A DNA stretch of 64,000 bases. Source: Polymorphum gilvum SL003B-26A1 (GTDB taxonomy: Bacteria; Pseudomonadota; Alphaproteobacteria; Rhizobiales; Stappiaceae). The stretch lies in assembly GCF_000192745.1 (NCBI RefSeq), contig NC_015259.1, forward strand, positions 372,001 through 436,000, read 5' to 3'. A program made the translations under genes and the position numbers. This document shows positions 27,274-36,449 of this stretch, in pieces (the first letter of the stretch is position 1; every line of letters begins with the position of its first letter). The notes beneath the pieces were generated by a model. It saw only the letters and a list, made by a program, of their open reading frames with translations, made no database searches and was not told the DNA's origin.

Positions 27274-30200
27274 TACTTCTCGCCTTTCTCCATCGAGGCC
27301 TTGAGTGCCATCAGGGCGGCGAAGGGCGAATCCGGGTCGACCGGCTTGTCGCGCCGGGGCGCCTTGTCGCGCTGGCCAGCCGGCTTGCCGGCGTTCCGGC
27401 GCTCTTCCCGCCGATCCGGTCCGCTGCTCTTGTGGCGTTGGTCGGCCTCCTTGCGGTGCTCGCCGCCCTGGGTGTCCTTGCCGCGGCGTGGGCCGTGCGG
27501 ACGCTTGTCGCCGCGACCCTTGCGCTCGCCGCGCTGCTCGCCGTCGCCCTGCGACCGGCCAGGCCGCTCGGGACGGCCGGGGCGCCAGATCTCGATGACG
27601 ACGGTTGTGCTGGCTTCCGTTTCGCCCTGCGCCTGGGGCTCAGGTTGTCCGGATGCGGTTGGCTCGTCCGCGGCGGCCAACTCGGATGCGTCAGCCAAGT
27701 CGGCTGCTGGCTCGGTGGCAGCTTGCGCCTCTGTCTTCGCCGTGCCGGCATCCGCATCCGCTTGTGTCGGAGCGGGTGCGTCGTCCGTGGCCGGGGCGGC
27801 CTCCGTGCCGCTTTCGCCTGCGGCGCCCGCCTCGGCGACAGGCACAACAGCGGGCGCGGGCGGAAGATCCACTTCGCGCCGCTCCAGCCGGTAGCCGAGC
27901 GACTTGAGGATCGCGGAGAAATCCTCGCCGGCGCAGCCGAGCAGCGACGTCATGGCGACGGTCACGGTGAAGCCGCCGCCCTGCGCGATGGCGCCGTCCG
28001 GAGGCGCGACCTCCTTGTCGAGCGGCTTCCAGGCAATCAGAGGTCTGATCAGGTCTGCAAGGCGTTCGAGGATATCGATGCGCACGGCGCGCGGGCCGCA
28101 GACCCGGAATCCAACCACCTTGTAGAGCGCCTTGTCGATCTGCGGGTCGACCGGGATCGACGTGCGGCCCGAGGCCGAAAGCTGCGGCAGTTCGGCCAGA
28201 CCAGGCATGTCCGGCGTGCCATGCTTGAGCGCCCACAACTGGGCGAGCAGCTGGCTCGGCGCGGGCTTCAACAGGGCCGGGATATAGATGTTGTAGGCGC
28301 CGAAGCGGACGCCCAGCTTGCGCAGCGAGGCGCGCATGCCCTGGTCGAGCTGACGGACCTCGTTGGCCGCCTCCTGCCGCTCCAGGATGCCGAGCTGTTC
28401 GTAGATGCGGTAGGCAACGCCGCGGGCGAGGCCTTCCAGTCCCTCGGCCTGGCGCAGGTCCTCAAGCGGTTTGAGCAGCGTGCCGACATGTGCCTTGATC
28501 CACAAGTCGATGCGGGCCTGGACCTTCTCACGCGCCGGCCCGGTCAACTGGTCGTCGGCGAGCAGCAGGAAGTGCGGCGTGAGCGCGGTGTCGCCGGCGG
28601 TCAGGCGCGCGACCGGCTCGCCCTGCCAGCGCAGGGTGCCGTCGGTGGCCAGGATGAAGTCCTCGTTGCCGGCGCGCGACAGCCGGTCGGCACGGCTTTC
28701 GATCTCGCTTGCCAGCGCCTTCTGGGCGGCAGCGCGCACGGCCTTGCCTTCCGGTCCGTCCGCAGCCGCGTCGGGCGCGAAGCGGAAACCCTGGAGGTGG
28801 CCAATGTGCTGTCCCTCGACGAGGACGTCTCCACTCGGCGTGATTTCCGCTTCCAGCATGGCGTTCTCTCTCAAACGTCGCATCAAAACGCTGGTCCGTC
28901 TGTCGACGAACCGTTGGGTCAACCGGTCGTGCAGGGCGTCCGACAACTTGTCTTCGATCCCGCGGGTGACACCCTGCCAATGGGCGGGATCCTTCAGCCA
29001 GTCGGCCCGATTGGCGACGAACGTCCAGGTACGAATATGGGCGATCCGGTTCGCCAGAGTGTCGATATCACCATCTGTGCGGTCCGCGAAAGCCAATTGA
29101 CGCTGAAACCAGTCCTCGTCGATGGCGCCGTGGCGGACGAGATGGGTGTAGAGATGCGTCAGCAGATCCGCGTGGTTCGCCGGCGCAATCTTGCGATAGT
29201 CCGGAACCTGGCAGACGTCCCACAGCAATTCGATCCGTGCCGGCGTCGTCGCCAGTGCGCGGATCTCGTCGTCACGGGCGGCATGGTCGAGCGCCATGAT
29301 GTCGTCGCCGGGCGGGGCGCGGGTCAGGCCATCCTCGCGCGGTGGCAAGTCGAGCGCGTTTCGCAGCGCGGCCAGGGACGAAAAGTCCAGCAGGCTGTTC
29401 CGCCACTGGAATACTTTCAGGGCATCGAAGCGGTGGCTTTCGATGGTCTCGACCAGGTCGTCAGCCAGCGGGTCGACCCGGCCGGTGACGCCGAAGCTGC
29501 CGTCGCGCGTATGGCGGCCGGCACGGCCGGCGATCTGGCCCATCTCGGCGGGCGACAGTGCCCGGTACTGATAGCCGTCGAACTTGCGGTTGCCCGCGAA
29601 GGCGATGTGGTCGACGTCGAGGTTGAGCCCCATGCCGATGGCGTCGGTTGCAACCAGATAGTCGACGTCGCCATTCTGGAACAGCTCCACCTGGGCGTTG
29701 CGGGTACGCGGGCTGAGCGAGCCGAGCACGACCGCGGCACCGCCGCGCTGGCGCCGGATCAGTTCGGCAATGGCATAGACCTCTCCGGACGAGAAGGCGA
29801 CAACCGCGGAGCGGGTCGGCAGGCGGGAAATCTTCTTCGAGCCGGAATAGCTCAGCACCGACATGCGCGGCCGGGTGACGACGTTGAGGCCGGGGATCAG
29901 CTTCTCCAGCAGCGGCCGCGCCGTCGCGGCACCCAACAGCAATGTTTCGGAGCGTCCGCGCAGGTTCAGGATACGGTTCGTGAAGACATGGCCGCGCTCC
30001 AGATCGCCGGCCAGTTGCACCTCGTCGATGGCAACGAACTCGGTATCGAGGTCGAGCGGCATCGCCTCGACGGTGGAGACCCAGAACCGCGGCGCCGCCG
30101 GAATAATCTTCTCCTCGCCGGTGATCAGGGCGACGGCGGCCTCGCCCGCCCGCGCCACCAGCCGGCCATAGACCTCGCGTGCGAGCAGGCGCAGCGGCAG

Positions 30201-30338
30201 GCCGATGAGACCCGACGGCTGGGCGATCATGCGTTCGATCGCCAGATGGGTCTTGCCGGTGTTGGTCGGGCCCAGAACCGCGGTCACGGTCTTCGACCGT
30301 GCCGCAGGCGGGAGCGGCATGTTCTGTCGTGGAGGCAT
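27273..30338 (-). CDS. Suv3-like superfamily 2 RNA helicase
   Basis: The 1021-residue protein has Walker A GPTNTGKTH (residues 23-31), the DEVQ Walker B box (105-108), SSGEVYAIAELIRRQRGG, TDAIGMGLNLDV (about 240) and the motif VI QIAGRAGR (about 280). This is the Suv3 arrangement, as in the mitochondrial RNA degradosome helicase. The C-terminal 220 residues are Ala/Glu- then Arg/Lys-rich low complexity ending SMEKGEK. A helicase of this family in Brucella has, as far as I recall, been named MgpS. It overlaps the S4 gene by one base. Confidence 0.9.
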   Translation of the reverse strand: MPPRQNMPLPPAARSKTVTAVLGPTNTGKTHLAIERMIAQPSGLIGLPLRLLAREVYGRLVARAGEAAVALITGEEKIIPAAPRFWVSTVEAMPLDLDTEFVAIDEVQLAGDLERGHVFTNRILNLRGRSETLLLGAATARPLLEKLIPGLNVVTRPRMSVLSYSGSKKISRLPTRSAVVAFSSGEVYAIAELIRRQRGGAAVVLGSLSPRTRNAQVELFQNGDVDYLVATDAIGMGLNLDVDHIAFAGNRKFDGYQYRALSPAEMGQIAGRAGRHTRDGSFGVTGRVDPLADDLVETIESHRFDALKVFQWRNSLLDFSSLAALRNALDLPPREDGLTRAPPGDDIMALDHAARDDEIRALATTPARIELLWDVCQVPDYRKIAPANHADLLTHLYTHLVRHGAIDEDWFQRQLAFADRTDGDIDTLANRIAHIRTWTFVANRADWLKDPAHWQGVTRGIEDKLSDALHDRLTQRFVDRRTSVLMRRLRENAMLEAEITPSGDVLVEGQHIGHLQGFRFAPDAAADGPEGKAVRAAAQKALASEIESRADRLSRAGNEDFILATDGTLRWQGEPVARLTAGDTALTPHFLLLADDQLTGPAREKVQARIDLWIKAHVGTLLKPLEDLRQAEGLEGLARGVAYRIYEQLGILERQEAANEVRQLDQGMRASLRKLGVRFGAYNIYIPALLKPAPSQLLAQLWALKHGTPDMPGLAELPQLSASGRTSIPVDPQIDKALYKVVGFRVCGPRAVRIDILERLADLIRPLIAWKPLDKEVAPPDGAIAQGGGFTVTVAMTSLLGCAGEDFSAILKSLGYRLERREVDLPPAPAVVPVAEAGAAGESGTEAAPATDDAPAPTQADADAGTAKTEAQAATEPAADLADASELAAADEPTASGQPEPQAQGETEASTTVVIEIWRPGRPERPGRSQGDGEQRGERKGRGDKRPHGPRRGKDTQGGEHRKEADQRHKSSGPDRREERRNAGKPAGQRDKAPRRDKPVDPDSPFAALMALKASMEKGEK

Positions 30339-30522
30339 CGCGGAGGAAAGCTTCGTTGCAGCCTTGCTGGTGAACGGGCCCGGGTTCTCTCGGCTGGCTG
30401 TCTAGCACAGGCCGCTCCGCTCTGTCCCGCATCTTTTTCCCGCCGCAAGCGGGGTCGGGCGCGCCCCGCAAGACGGAAAAAGGAAAGCCGGTCGGGCGTG
30501 ATGCCATGCGGATTGGTCCTAA

Positions 30523-30647
30523 GATTCGAGGCGTAAAAGAACGACTCTGGAACAAAGGCCGACCGAATCGCTGACTCGGCACGATTCAGGATTCGTTCTG
30601 TACGAGATCTAGTCTCCTGGGTCTTTGAAGCCACAAAATCCTGAATC
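30523..30647. promoter_or_regulatory. Cluster of seven GANTC (CcrM methylation) sites
   Basis: Sites lie at 30523, 30543, 30565, 30573, 30583, 30590 and 30643. At random about one would be expected in 250 bp. GANTC is the CcrM target in alphaproteobacteria, where clustered promoter sites can make transcription depend on the methylation state during the cell cycle. The cluster sits upstream of the helicase gene. Confidence 0.5.
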
Positions 30648-30652
30648 GCGCC
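30578..30652. repeat. 16-bp inverted repeat with a 43-bp spacer
   Basis: The arms are 30578-30593 (GGCACGATTCAGGATT) and 30637-30652 (AATCCTGAATCGCGCC), with 15 of 16 positions complementary and an unbroken core of 12. Each arm contains GANTC. Spacing is too wide for a simple terminator; a dimeric operator pair or a long-range hairpin are both possible. Confidence 0.6.
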
Positions 30653-31039
30653 AAATATTTAGCCTGGATCCGGCGTCGGCGCGGAACTTGGTGCGTTCCG
30701 CAGCAATCGTCGAGAAGCGGTTAACGTGTGCATCGAATTTCGCACCCGCATCGGCAAGATTGCGGAACAGCGGCGAACGCAGCGGGCACGAATCACTTGT
30801 CGAGGCGGGTTTCCGTTCTGTTCATGCCGGATATGGTGCATGCAAACCTGGCAGGCACAACATCTCGCTTGATGCTGGCCGTCTCCTCCAGGCGGTGTGA
30901 TCCGGCGGTTAAGGCCTGTGTGCCAAATCGGAGCAGGAATATCGTCACCGCCATATTGAAACGGGAGCGAAAGCCGTGCGTTATGGGAACGCCCGCCCGG
31001 CAGACGCAGCCACTCGCCAGAGAATCGCCAAAGGATCGT

Positions 31040-31759
31040 ATGAGTCGCCTCACCGAAGCGCTCGACCTTGCCGAGCAGATCGGCCGCCTCGAAACAGCGC
31101 AGGATGTCTCGGCGCGCCTCGGGGCACTTGCGCGCGACTATGGGTTCCATGCCCATGTGCTTGCCAGCTTCCAGGGCCCCGGCACGGTGGCCGAACCCCG
31201 AATCCTGGCGGCCGGCTGGGCGCAAGAATGGCAGGAGCGCTATCTGGTCAACCAGTATGCGGTCGACGATCCGGTGGTGGTGCGCGCGACGCTTGCATCC
31301 ATGCCGTTCAGGTGGTCGGACGCCCTCAACGAGCCCTGGGTGACGCCGAGGGGCGTGCGCGTCTTCGACGAGGCGCGCGCGTTCCGCCTCTGCGACGGCG
31401 TCTTCATCCCGGTCTACGGGCCGAAAGGTCTGGAGGGTGGCCTTTCGCTCGGCGGCGAACGCGTCGACGTCGGCGCCGAGGAGCTTAAGGCCCTGCATCT
31501 GGTCGGGCTCTACGCCTACGACCATGTGCGCGCGCTCAGCCAGGGCGATCCGGCCTGGTCGGCGGGCACTCTGACGCCGCGCGAACTGGAATGCCTGAAA
31601 TGGGTCGCGGCGGGCAAGACGAGTTGGGAAATCAGTCAGGTTCTCGGCATTTCCCGCCATACAGCTGACTGGTATCTGGCCGAAGCGGTGCGCAAGCTCG
31701 GCGCGGCCAACCGAACCCATGCGGTCGCCGAGGCATTTCGCCGCGCGATGATCGGCTGA
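31040..31759 (+). CDS. LuxR-family regulator with an autoinducer-binding domain
   Basis: I chose the ATG at 31040 (AGGA 4 bp upstream; MSRLTEALDLAEQ), giving 239 residues, the usual LuxR length. The N-terminal domain keeps the acyl-homoserine-lactone pocket pattern: Trp and Tyr in WQERYLVNQY, Asp-Pro in VDDPVV, and a Trp in MPFRW. The C-terminal GerE HTH is LTPRELECLKWVAAGKTSWE and HTADWYLAEAVRKL. No luxI synthase is in the window, so it is a LuxR solo in this context. Confidence 0.85.
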   Translation: MSRLTEALDLAEQIGRLETAQDVSARLGALARDYGFHAHVLASFQGPGTVAEPRILAAGWAQEWQERYLVNQYAVDDPVVVRATLASMPFRWSDALNEPWVTPRGVRVFDEARAFRLCDGVFIPVYGPKGLEGGLSLGGERVDVGAEELKALHLVGLYAYDHVRALSQGDPAWSAGTLTPRELECLKWVAAGKTSWEISQVLGISRHTADWYLAEAVRKLGAANRTHAVAEAFRRAMIG

Positions 31760-31833
31760 GGCTGCCGGCCGGCTTTCCTTACGCTACGGCGCCGGCTAGA
31801 ACGTTTCTTGTCATTCCTCCGGAGGGCTCGTCC

Positions 31834-34800
31834 TTGGCCATTCGCAAGATTCTCGTTGCCAACCGCTCCGAAATCGCCATCCGGGTGTTCCGGGCCGCCA
31901 ATGAGCTGGGCCTGCGCACGGTGGCGGTGTTTGCCGAGCAGGACAAGCTCGCCTTGCACCGGTTCAAGGCGGACGAGGCCTATCAGGTCGGCCGGGGGCT
32001 GGGGCCGATCGAGGCCTATCTGTCGATCGACGAGATCCTGCGCGTGGCCCGCCTGGCGGAGGTCGACGCGATCCATCCCGGCTACGGATTCTTGTCGGAA
32101 AGTCCTGAATTTGCAGAGGCTTGCGAACGGGAGGGGATCGTCTTCATCGGCCCCAGGCCGGACACCATGCGCCGGCTCGGCAACAAGGTGGCGGCGCGCA
32201 ACCTGGCGATCGAGGCCGGCGTGCCGGTAATGCCGGCGACGGAACCGCTGCCGGACGCGTTGCCGGAGATCGCCGCGCAGGCGGCGGCGATCGGCTATCC
32301 GCTCATGCTGAAGGCATCCTGGGGCGGCGGCGGGCGCGGCATGCGCGTCATCCCAGACGAGAAATCCCTTCTGAAAGAAGTGGTTGCCGCCAAGCGCGAG
32401 GCCAGGGCAGCGTTCGGCAAGGACGAGATCTACCTGGAAAAGCTGGTCGAGCGCGCCCGCCACGTCGAGGTCCAGATCCTCGGCGACGGCCATGGAAACC
32501 TCGTCCATCTCTACGAGCGCGACTGCTCGATCCAGCGTCGTCACCAGAAGGTGGTGGAGCGCGCGCCGGCCCCCTATCTGGTGCCGGAGGACCGCCGGAA
32601 ACTCGCCGGATATGCGCTGGCGATCTGCGAATCGGTAAGCTACCGCGGCGCCGGCACGGTCGAGTTCCTGATGGATGCCGACACCGGCGCCATCTACTTC
32701 ATCGAGGTCAACCCGCGCATCCAGGTCGAGCACACGGTGACCGAGGAAGTCACCGGCATCGACATCGTCAAGGCGCAGATCCGCATTGCCGGCGGGGCGC
32801 GGATCGGCAGCCCGGACAGCGGCGTGCCGGTCCAGGACGACATCCGCCTCAACGGCCACGCCCTGCAGTGCCGGATTACGACGGAGGATCCGGAACAGGC
32901 CTTCATCCCCGACTATGGCCGCATCACGGCCTACCGGGGCGCGACCGGCTTCGGCATCCGCCTCGACGGCGGAACGGCCTATTCCGGCGCGGTGATCACC
33001 CGCTACTACGATCCGCTGCTGGAGAAGGTCACGGCCTGGGCGCCGACGGCAGAGGAGGCCTGCCGGCGCATGGACCGGGCGCTGCGCGAGTTCCGCATCC
33101 GTGGCGTGGCGACCAACCTGGCGTTCCTGGAGAACATCGTTGGCCACCCGAGCTTCCGCGCCAACGACTACACGACCCGCTTCATCGACGAGACACCGGA
33201 GCTGTTCGCCCAGGTCAGGCGCCAGGACCGGGCGACCAAGCTCTTGACCTACATCGCCGACGTCTCCGTCAACGGCCATCCGGAGACCCGCGCGCGCATC
33301 CGCCCGCCGCAGGACGCGCCGCGTCCCGAGGCGCCGGACTTCGGCACCGTCAAGCCGGCGGGAACGCGACAGTTGCTGCAGGAACTCAGTCCGAAGGGCT
33401 TCGCCGACTGGATGAAGGCGCAGAAGCAGGTTCTGGTGACCGACACGACGATGCGCGACGCGCATCAGTCGCTGCTTGCCACCCGCATGCGCAGCCACGA
33501 CATTGTGGCGATTGCCGACGCCTACGCGGCCGCCCTGCCGCAGCTGTTGTCGCTGGAATGCTGGGGCGGGGCGACCTTCGACGTCGCCATGCGCTTCCTC
33601 ACCGAGGATCCGTGGGAGCGGCTTCGGCTGATCCGGCACAAGGCGCCCAACATCCTTTTGCAGATGCTGCTGCGCGGCTCGAACGGCGTCGGCTACACCA
33701 ACTATCCCGACAACGTGGTGCGATTCTTCGTCAAGCAGGCGGCCGACACCGGCGTCGACCTGTTCCGCGTGTTCGACTGCCTGAACTGGGTCGACAACAT
33801 GCGCGTCGCCATGGACGCGGTGCAGGAAGCCGGCAAGCTGTGCGAGGGCGCGCTGTGCTACACCGGCGACCTCACCGACAGCGCCCGGCCGAAATACGAC
33901 CTGAAATATTATGTCGGCCTCGCCCGCGAACTGGAGGCTGCCGGCGCACACATCCTCGGCATCAAGGACATGGCCGGTCTGCTCAAGCCGGCGGCCGCGC
34001 GCCTGCTGGTCCGGGCGCTGAAGGAGGAGACCGGCCTGCCGATCCACTTCCACACCCACGACACCTCGGGCCTCTCGGCGGCCAGCGTGCTTGCCGCCGT
34101 GGAAGCCGGCGCGGATGCGGTCGACGCGGCCATGGACGCGCTGTCGGGCCTGACGTCGCAGCCCTGCCTCGGCTCGGTCGTCGAGGCGTTGCGCGGCGGC
34201 GACCGCGACCCCGGCCTCGATCCGCAGGCGATCCGCCGGATCTCGTTCTACTGGGAAGCGGTGCGCACGCAATACCGCGCCTTCGAGAGCGACCTGCGGG
34301 CCGGCGCCTCCGAGGTCTACCTGCACGAGATGCCGGGTGGCCAGTTCACCAACCTCAAGGAACAGGCGCGCTCGCTCGGGCTGGAGACGCGTTGGCATGA
34401 GGTCGCCCAGGCCTATGCCGACGCGAACATGATGTTCGGCGACATCGTCAAGGTGACGCCGTCGTCCAAGGTGGTCGGCGACATGGCGCTGATGATGGTG
34501 AGCCAGGGGCTGACCGTGGCGGACGTGGAGAACCCGGACAAGGACGTGGCCTTCCCGGACTCCGTCCTGCAGATGCTGCGCGGCGACCTCGGCCAGCCGC
34601 CGGGCGGCTGGCCTGCGGCACTGCAGGAGAAGGTGCTGAAGGCGATGGCGCCGATCACGGTGCGGCCGGGCTCGCTGCTCGCGGAGGAGAACCTGGAGGC
34701 GCGGCGCGCCGAGGCGGCGGAGAAGACCGGGCTTGCGATCGACGATGCCGCGCTCGCGTCCTATCTCATGTATCCGAAGGTGTTCACCGACTTCGCCAGG

Positions 34801-35277
34801 GCCCAGGCGCAATACGGTCCGACCTCGGTGCTGCCGACGCCGGTCTATTTCTACGGCCTGGAGCCGGGCGAGGAGATCCTGGTCGACCTGGAACCCGGCA
34901 AGACCCTGGTGGTGCGCTGCCAGGCGTTCGGCGAGACGGACGAGCGGGGCGAGAAGAAGGTGTTCTTCGAGCTGAACGGCCAGCCGCGCATCGTCAAGGT
35001 GCCGGACCGTGCCCACGGCGCGGCGGGCACGGCGGTGCGGCGCAAGGCGGAGAGCGGCAACGAGACCCATGTCGGCGCGCCGATGCCGGGGGTCGTCTCG
35101 GGCGTCGCGGTCAGCGCCGGCCAGGCGGTCAAGGCCGGCGACGTGCTGGTGTCGATCGAGGCGATGAAGATGGAGACGGCGCTGCACGCCGAACGCGACG
35201 GCACCATCGCCGAGGTGCTGGTGACGCCGGGCAGCCAGATCGACGCCAAGGACCTGCTGGTGGTGTTCCAGGCATAG
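31834..35277 (+). CDS. pyc: Pyruvate carboxylase
   Basis: The start is a TTG at 31834, supported by GGAGGG (31821-31826). The 1147-residue protein has a biotin-carboxylase half (KILVANRSEIAIRVFRAAN, GGGGRGM, VNPRIQVEHTVTEEVTGID), then a carboxyltransferase with VTDTTMRDAHQSLLATRMR, and a BCCP domain with EAMKMET (biotinyl Lys at about 1112). It carboxylates pyruvate to oxaloacetate, replenishing the TCA cycle. Length and domain order match single-chain bacterial enzymes. Confidence 0.97.
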   Translation: MAIRKILVANRSEIAIRVFRAANELGLRTVAVFAEQDKLALHRFKADEAYQVGRGLGPIEAYLSIDEILRVARLAEVDAIHPGYGFLSESPEFAEACEREGIVFIGPRPDTMRRLGNKVAARNLAIEAGVPVMPATEPLPDALPEIAAQAAAIGYPLMLKASWGGGGRGMRVIPDEKSLLKEVVAAKREARAAFGKDEIYLEKLVERARHVEVQILGDGHGNLVHLYERDCSIQRRHQKVVERAPAPYLVPEDRRKLAGYALAICESVSYRGAGTVEFLMDADTGAIYFIEVNPRIQVEHTVTEEVTGIDIVKAQIRIAGGARIGSPDSGVPVQDDIRLNGHALQCRITTEDPEQAFIPDYGRITAYRGATGFGIRLDGGTAYSGAVITRYYDPLLEKVTAWAPTAEEACRRMDRALREFRIRGVATNLAFLENIVGHPSFRANDYTTRFIDETPELFAQVRRQDRATKLLTYIADVSVNGHPETRARIRPPQDAPRPEAPDFGTVKPAGTRQLLQELSPKGFADWMKAQKQVLVTDTTMRDAHQSLLATRMRSHDIVAIADAYAAALPQLLSLECWGGATFDVAMRFLTEDPWERLRLIRHKAPNILLQMLLRGSNGVGYTNYPDNVVRFFVKQAADTGVDLFRVFDCLNWVDNMRVAMDAVQEAGKLCEGALCYTGDLTDSARPKYDLKYYVGLARELEAAGAHILGIKDMAGLLKPAAARLLVRALKEETGLPIHFHTHDTSGLSAASVLAAVEAGADAVDAAMDALSGLTSQPCLGSVVEALRGGDRDPGLDPQAIRRISFYWEAVRTQYRAFESDLRAGASEVYLHEMPGGQFTNLKEQARSLGLETRWHEVAQAYADANMMFGDIVKVTPSSKVVGDMALMMVSQGLTVADVENPDKDVAFPDSVLQMLRGDLGQPPGGWPAALQEKVLKAMAPITVRPGSLLAEENLEARRAEAAEKTGLAIDDAALASYLMYPKVFTDFARAQAQYGPTSVLPTPVYFYGLEPGEEILVDLEPGKTLVVRCQAFGETDERGEKKVFFELNGQPRIVKVPDRAHGAAGTAVRRKAESGNETHVGAPMPGVVSGVAVSAGQAVKAGDVLVSIEAMKMETALHAERDGTIAEVLVTPGSQIDAKDLLVVFQA

Positions 35278-35309
35278 TCCGCGAACGCCTGCGCGCCGGG
35301 CGTCCGGTC

Positions 35310-36449
35310 TCAGGCCCTGACCAGCGACAGCAGGGGTTCGAAGGCGTACAGGCCCGAGCGCCGCCCGGCAGGCGATTCCAGCGTCTGGAGCAAACCGGCA
35401 TCGACCAGGGCTCTGGTGAACCGTTGCGCCGTTGGGGAAGGAATACCGGACTTGCTGGTGAAGACGTTGTTCCTGAAGATCGGCCGTGAAAAGACGAAGT
35501 CGAGAGCAGTGGTGCTCCACTGCGAAGACAGTGTGAGCCTGAAGCGATCCTTCATCTCTTCGTAAAGCGTTCGGATTTGCTCCGCGATCAGCAGATTCTC
35601 CTGAGCCTGTTGTTCAAGGGCGTCGAGGAAGAACAGTATCCATGACGTCCATTCGTCACTGCCGGATACCGCGCGCATCTTGTCGATATAGTCGTCGCGA
35701 TTTTTCTCGAAGTAGCCGCTGATATAGAAATGCGGTGCGGAGATCAGGCTGCTCTTCCACAGCATCAAGGTGATCAGCATCCGGCCAATTCGCCCGTTGC
35801 CATCCTTGAAGGGATGGAGGGCTTCGAATTCCAGATGGGCGATCGCGGTCTTGATAAGTTCTTCAGATGGGTCGGATTCGATATATCCGAAGAGGGTGTC
35901 CAGTCCGGATTCCAGCTGTTCCGGAGAAATGGGTATGAACATTATCTTCTTTTTGGTCCTGTCGACGAGGTAATTCTGCTCCTTCTTGAATTCGCCGGGC
36001 GACAGCTGCGCACCCCGGCCGAAACCGAGCAGAACCTTGTGCGCCGATCGTATGAGCCATTTGGAGAGCGGTGCGCCGTCTTCGAGACTGTTTTGTGCCT
36101 GCCTGAGGGCTCTGGAGTAGAGAAAGACCTCTATCGCCTCGCTTCGGTATCGGGCGTCGTCGTGACCGTCATCCCCTTCCTGGTCGGCCTCGTAGCGGAG
36201 CACCTCGTCGAGCGTGCTAACCGTCCCCTCGATTCTCGACGAGACCACGGCCTCCTGCCTTCTGAGCGGAGCCAGAAGGATCTGGCTGTTGTGCATGTTC
36301 TTCAGCATCTGGTCATAGCGAGCGAGCGCAGCGGATGCCCTCGCCAACGGCTTGATCAAGGCGGCATAGTCGAGACTTTCGGGCGGGAATCGCCCATAGT
36401 GATAGGTGACCGCACCATCGGCCGCCAAGTCGTCCATACCTTGGATCAT
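35310..36449 (-). CDS. Fic-family protein with an N-terminal inhibitory helix and a C-terminal winged helix
   Basis: The 379-residue protein has the Fic core HPFKDGNGRIGR (His212 onward), intact, so it should be able to transfer AMP (or a similar nucleotide) to a protein. The SxxxEG inhibitory motif (Ser70-Gly75, SSRIEG) is N-terminal, making it a class II, self-inhibited Fic. A Fic_N-like domain precedes it. The C-terminal 60 residues (SKSGIPSPTAQRFTRALVDA) look like a winged HTH. Site 1 of an 11-bp repeated motif overlaps its start codon, suggesting autoregulation. Composition is lower in GC than neighbours, so transfer is possible. Confidence 0.9.
   Translation of the reverse strand: MIQGMDDLAADGAVTYHYGRFPPESLDYAALIKPLARASAALARYDQMLKNMHNSQILLAPLRRQEAVVSSRIEGTVSTLDEVLRYEADQEGDDGHDDARYRSEAIEVFLYSRALRQAQNSLEDGAPLSKWLIRSAHKVLLGFGRGAQLSPGEFKKEQNYLVDRTKKKIMFIPISPEQLESGLDTLFGYIESDPSEELIKTAIAHLEFEALHPFKDGNGRIGRMLITLMLWKSSLISAPHFYISGYFEKNRDDYIDKMRAVSGSDEWTSWILFFLDALEQQAQENLLIAEQIRTLYEEMKDRFRLTLSSQWSTTALDFVFSRPIFRNNVFTSKSGIPSPTAQRFTRALVDAGLLQTLESPAGRRSGLYAFEPLLSLVRA

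Larger units (their letters stand above)
30339..31039. other. 700-bp divergent gap between the helicase and luxR-type genes, with a GANTC cluster
   Basis: Seven GANTC sites occur at 30523-30647, 185-309 bp upstream of the helicase start. A 16-bp inverted repeat (30578-30593 and 30637-30652, one mismatch) lies inside this stretch. From 30700 to 31039 a frame is open ahead of the luxR-type ATG, but it lacks family similarity and I regard it as noncoding. I see no lux-box palindrome. Confidence 0.6.

Noticed and set aside
27258-30536. Long plus-strand open frame opposite the helicase gene
   Set aside because: It mirrors the helicase, has no family motif, and is His/Asp/Gly-rich as expected of the antisense of a high-GC gene.
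30728-31039. Longer N-terminus for the LuxR-type regulator
   Set aside because: The added 104 residues lack similarity to LuxR proteins, and the ATG at 31040 has a good ribosome site and gives the normal length.
30800-31039. lux-box upstream of the LuxR-type gene
   Set aside because: AACCTGGCAGGCACAAC has only weak symmetry and does not match the 18-20 bp lux-box pattern.
31636-35520. 1294-codon minus-strand open frame opposite pyruvate carboxylase
   Set aside because: Antisense shadow of pyc; composition is biased and no domain is recognisable.
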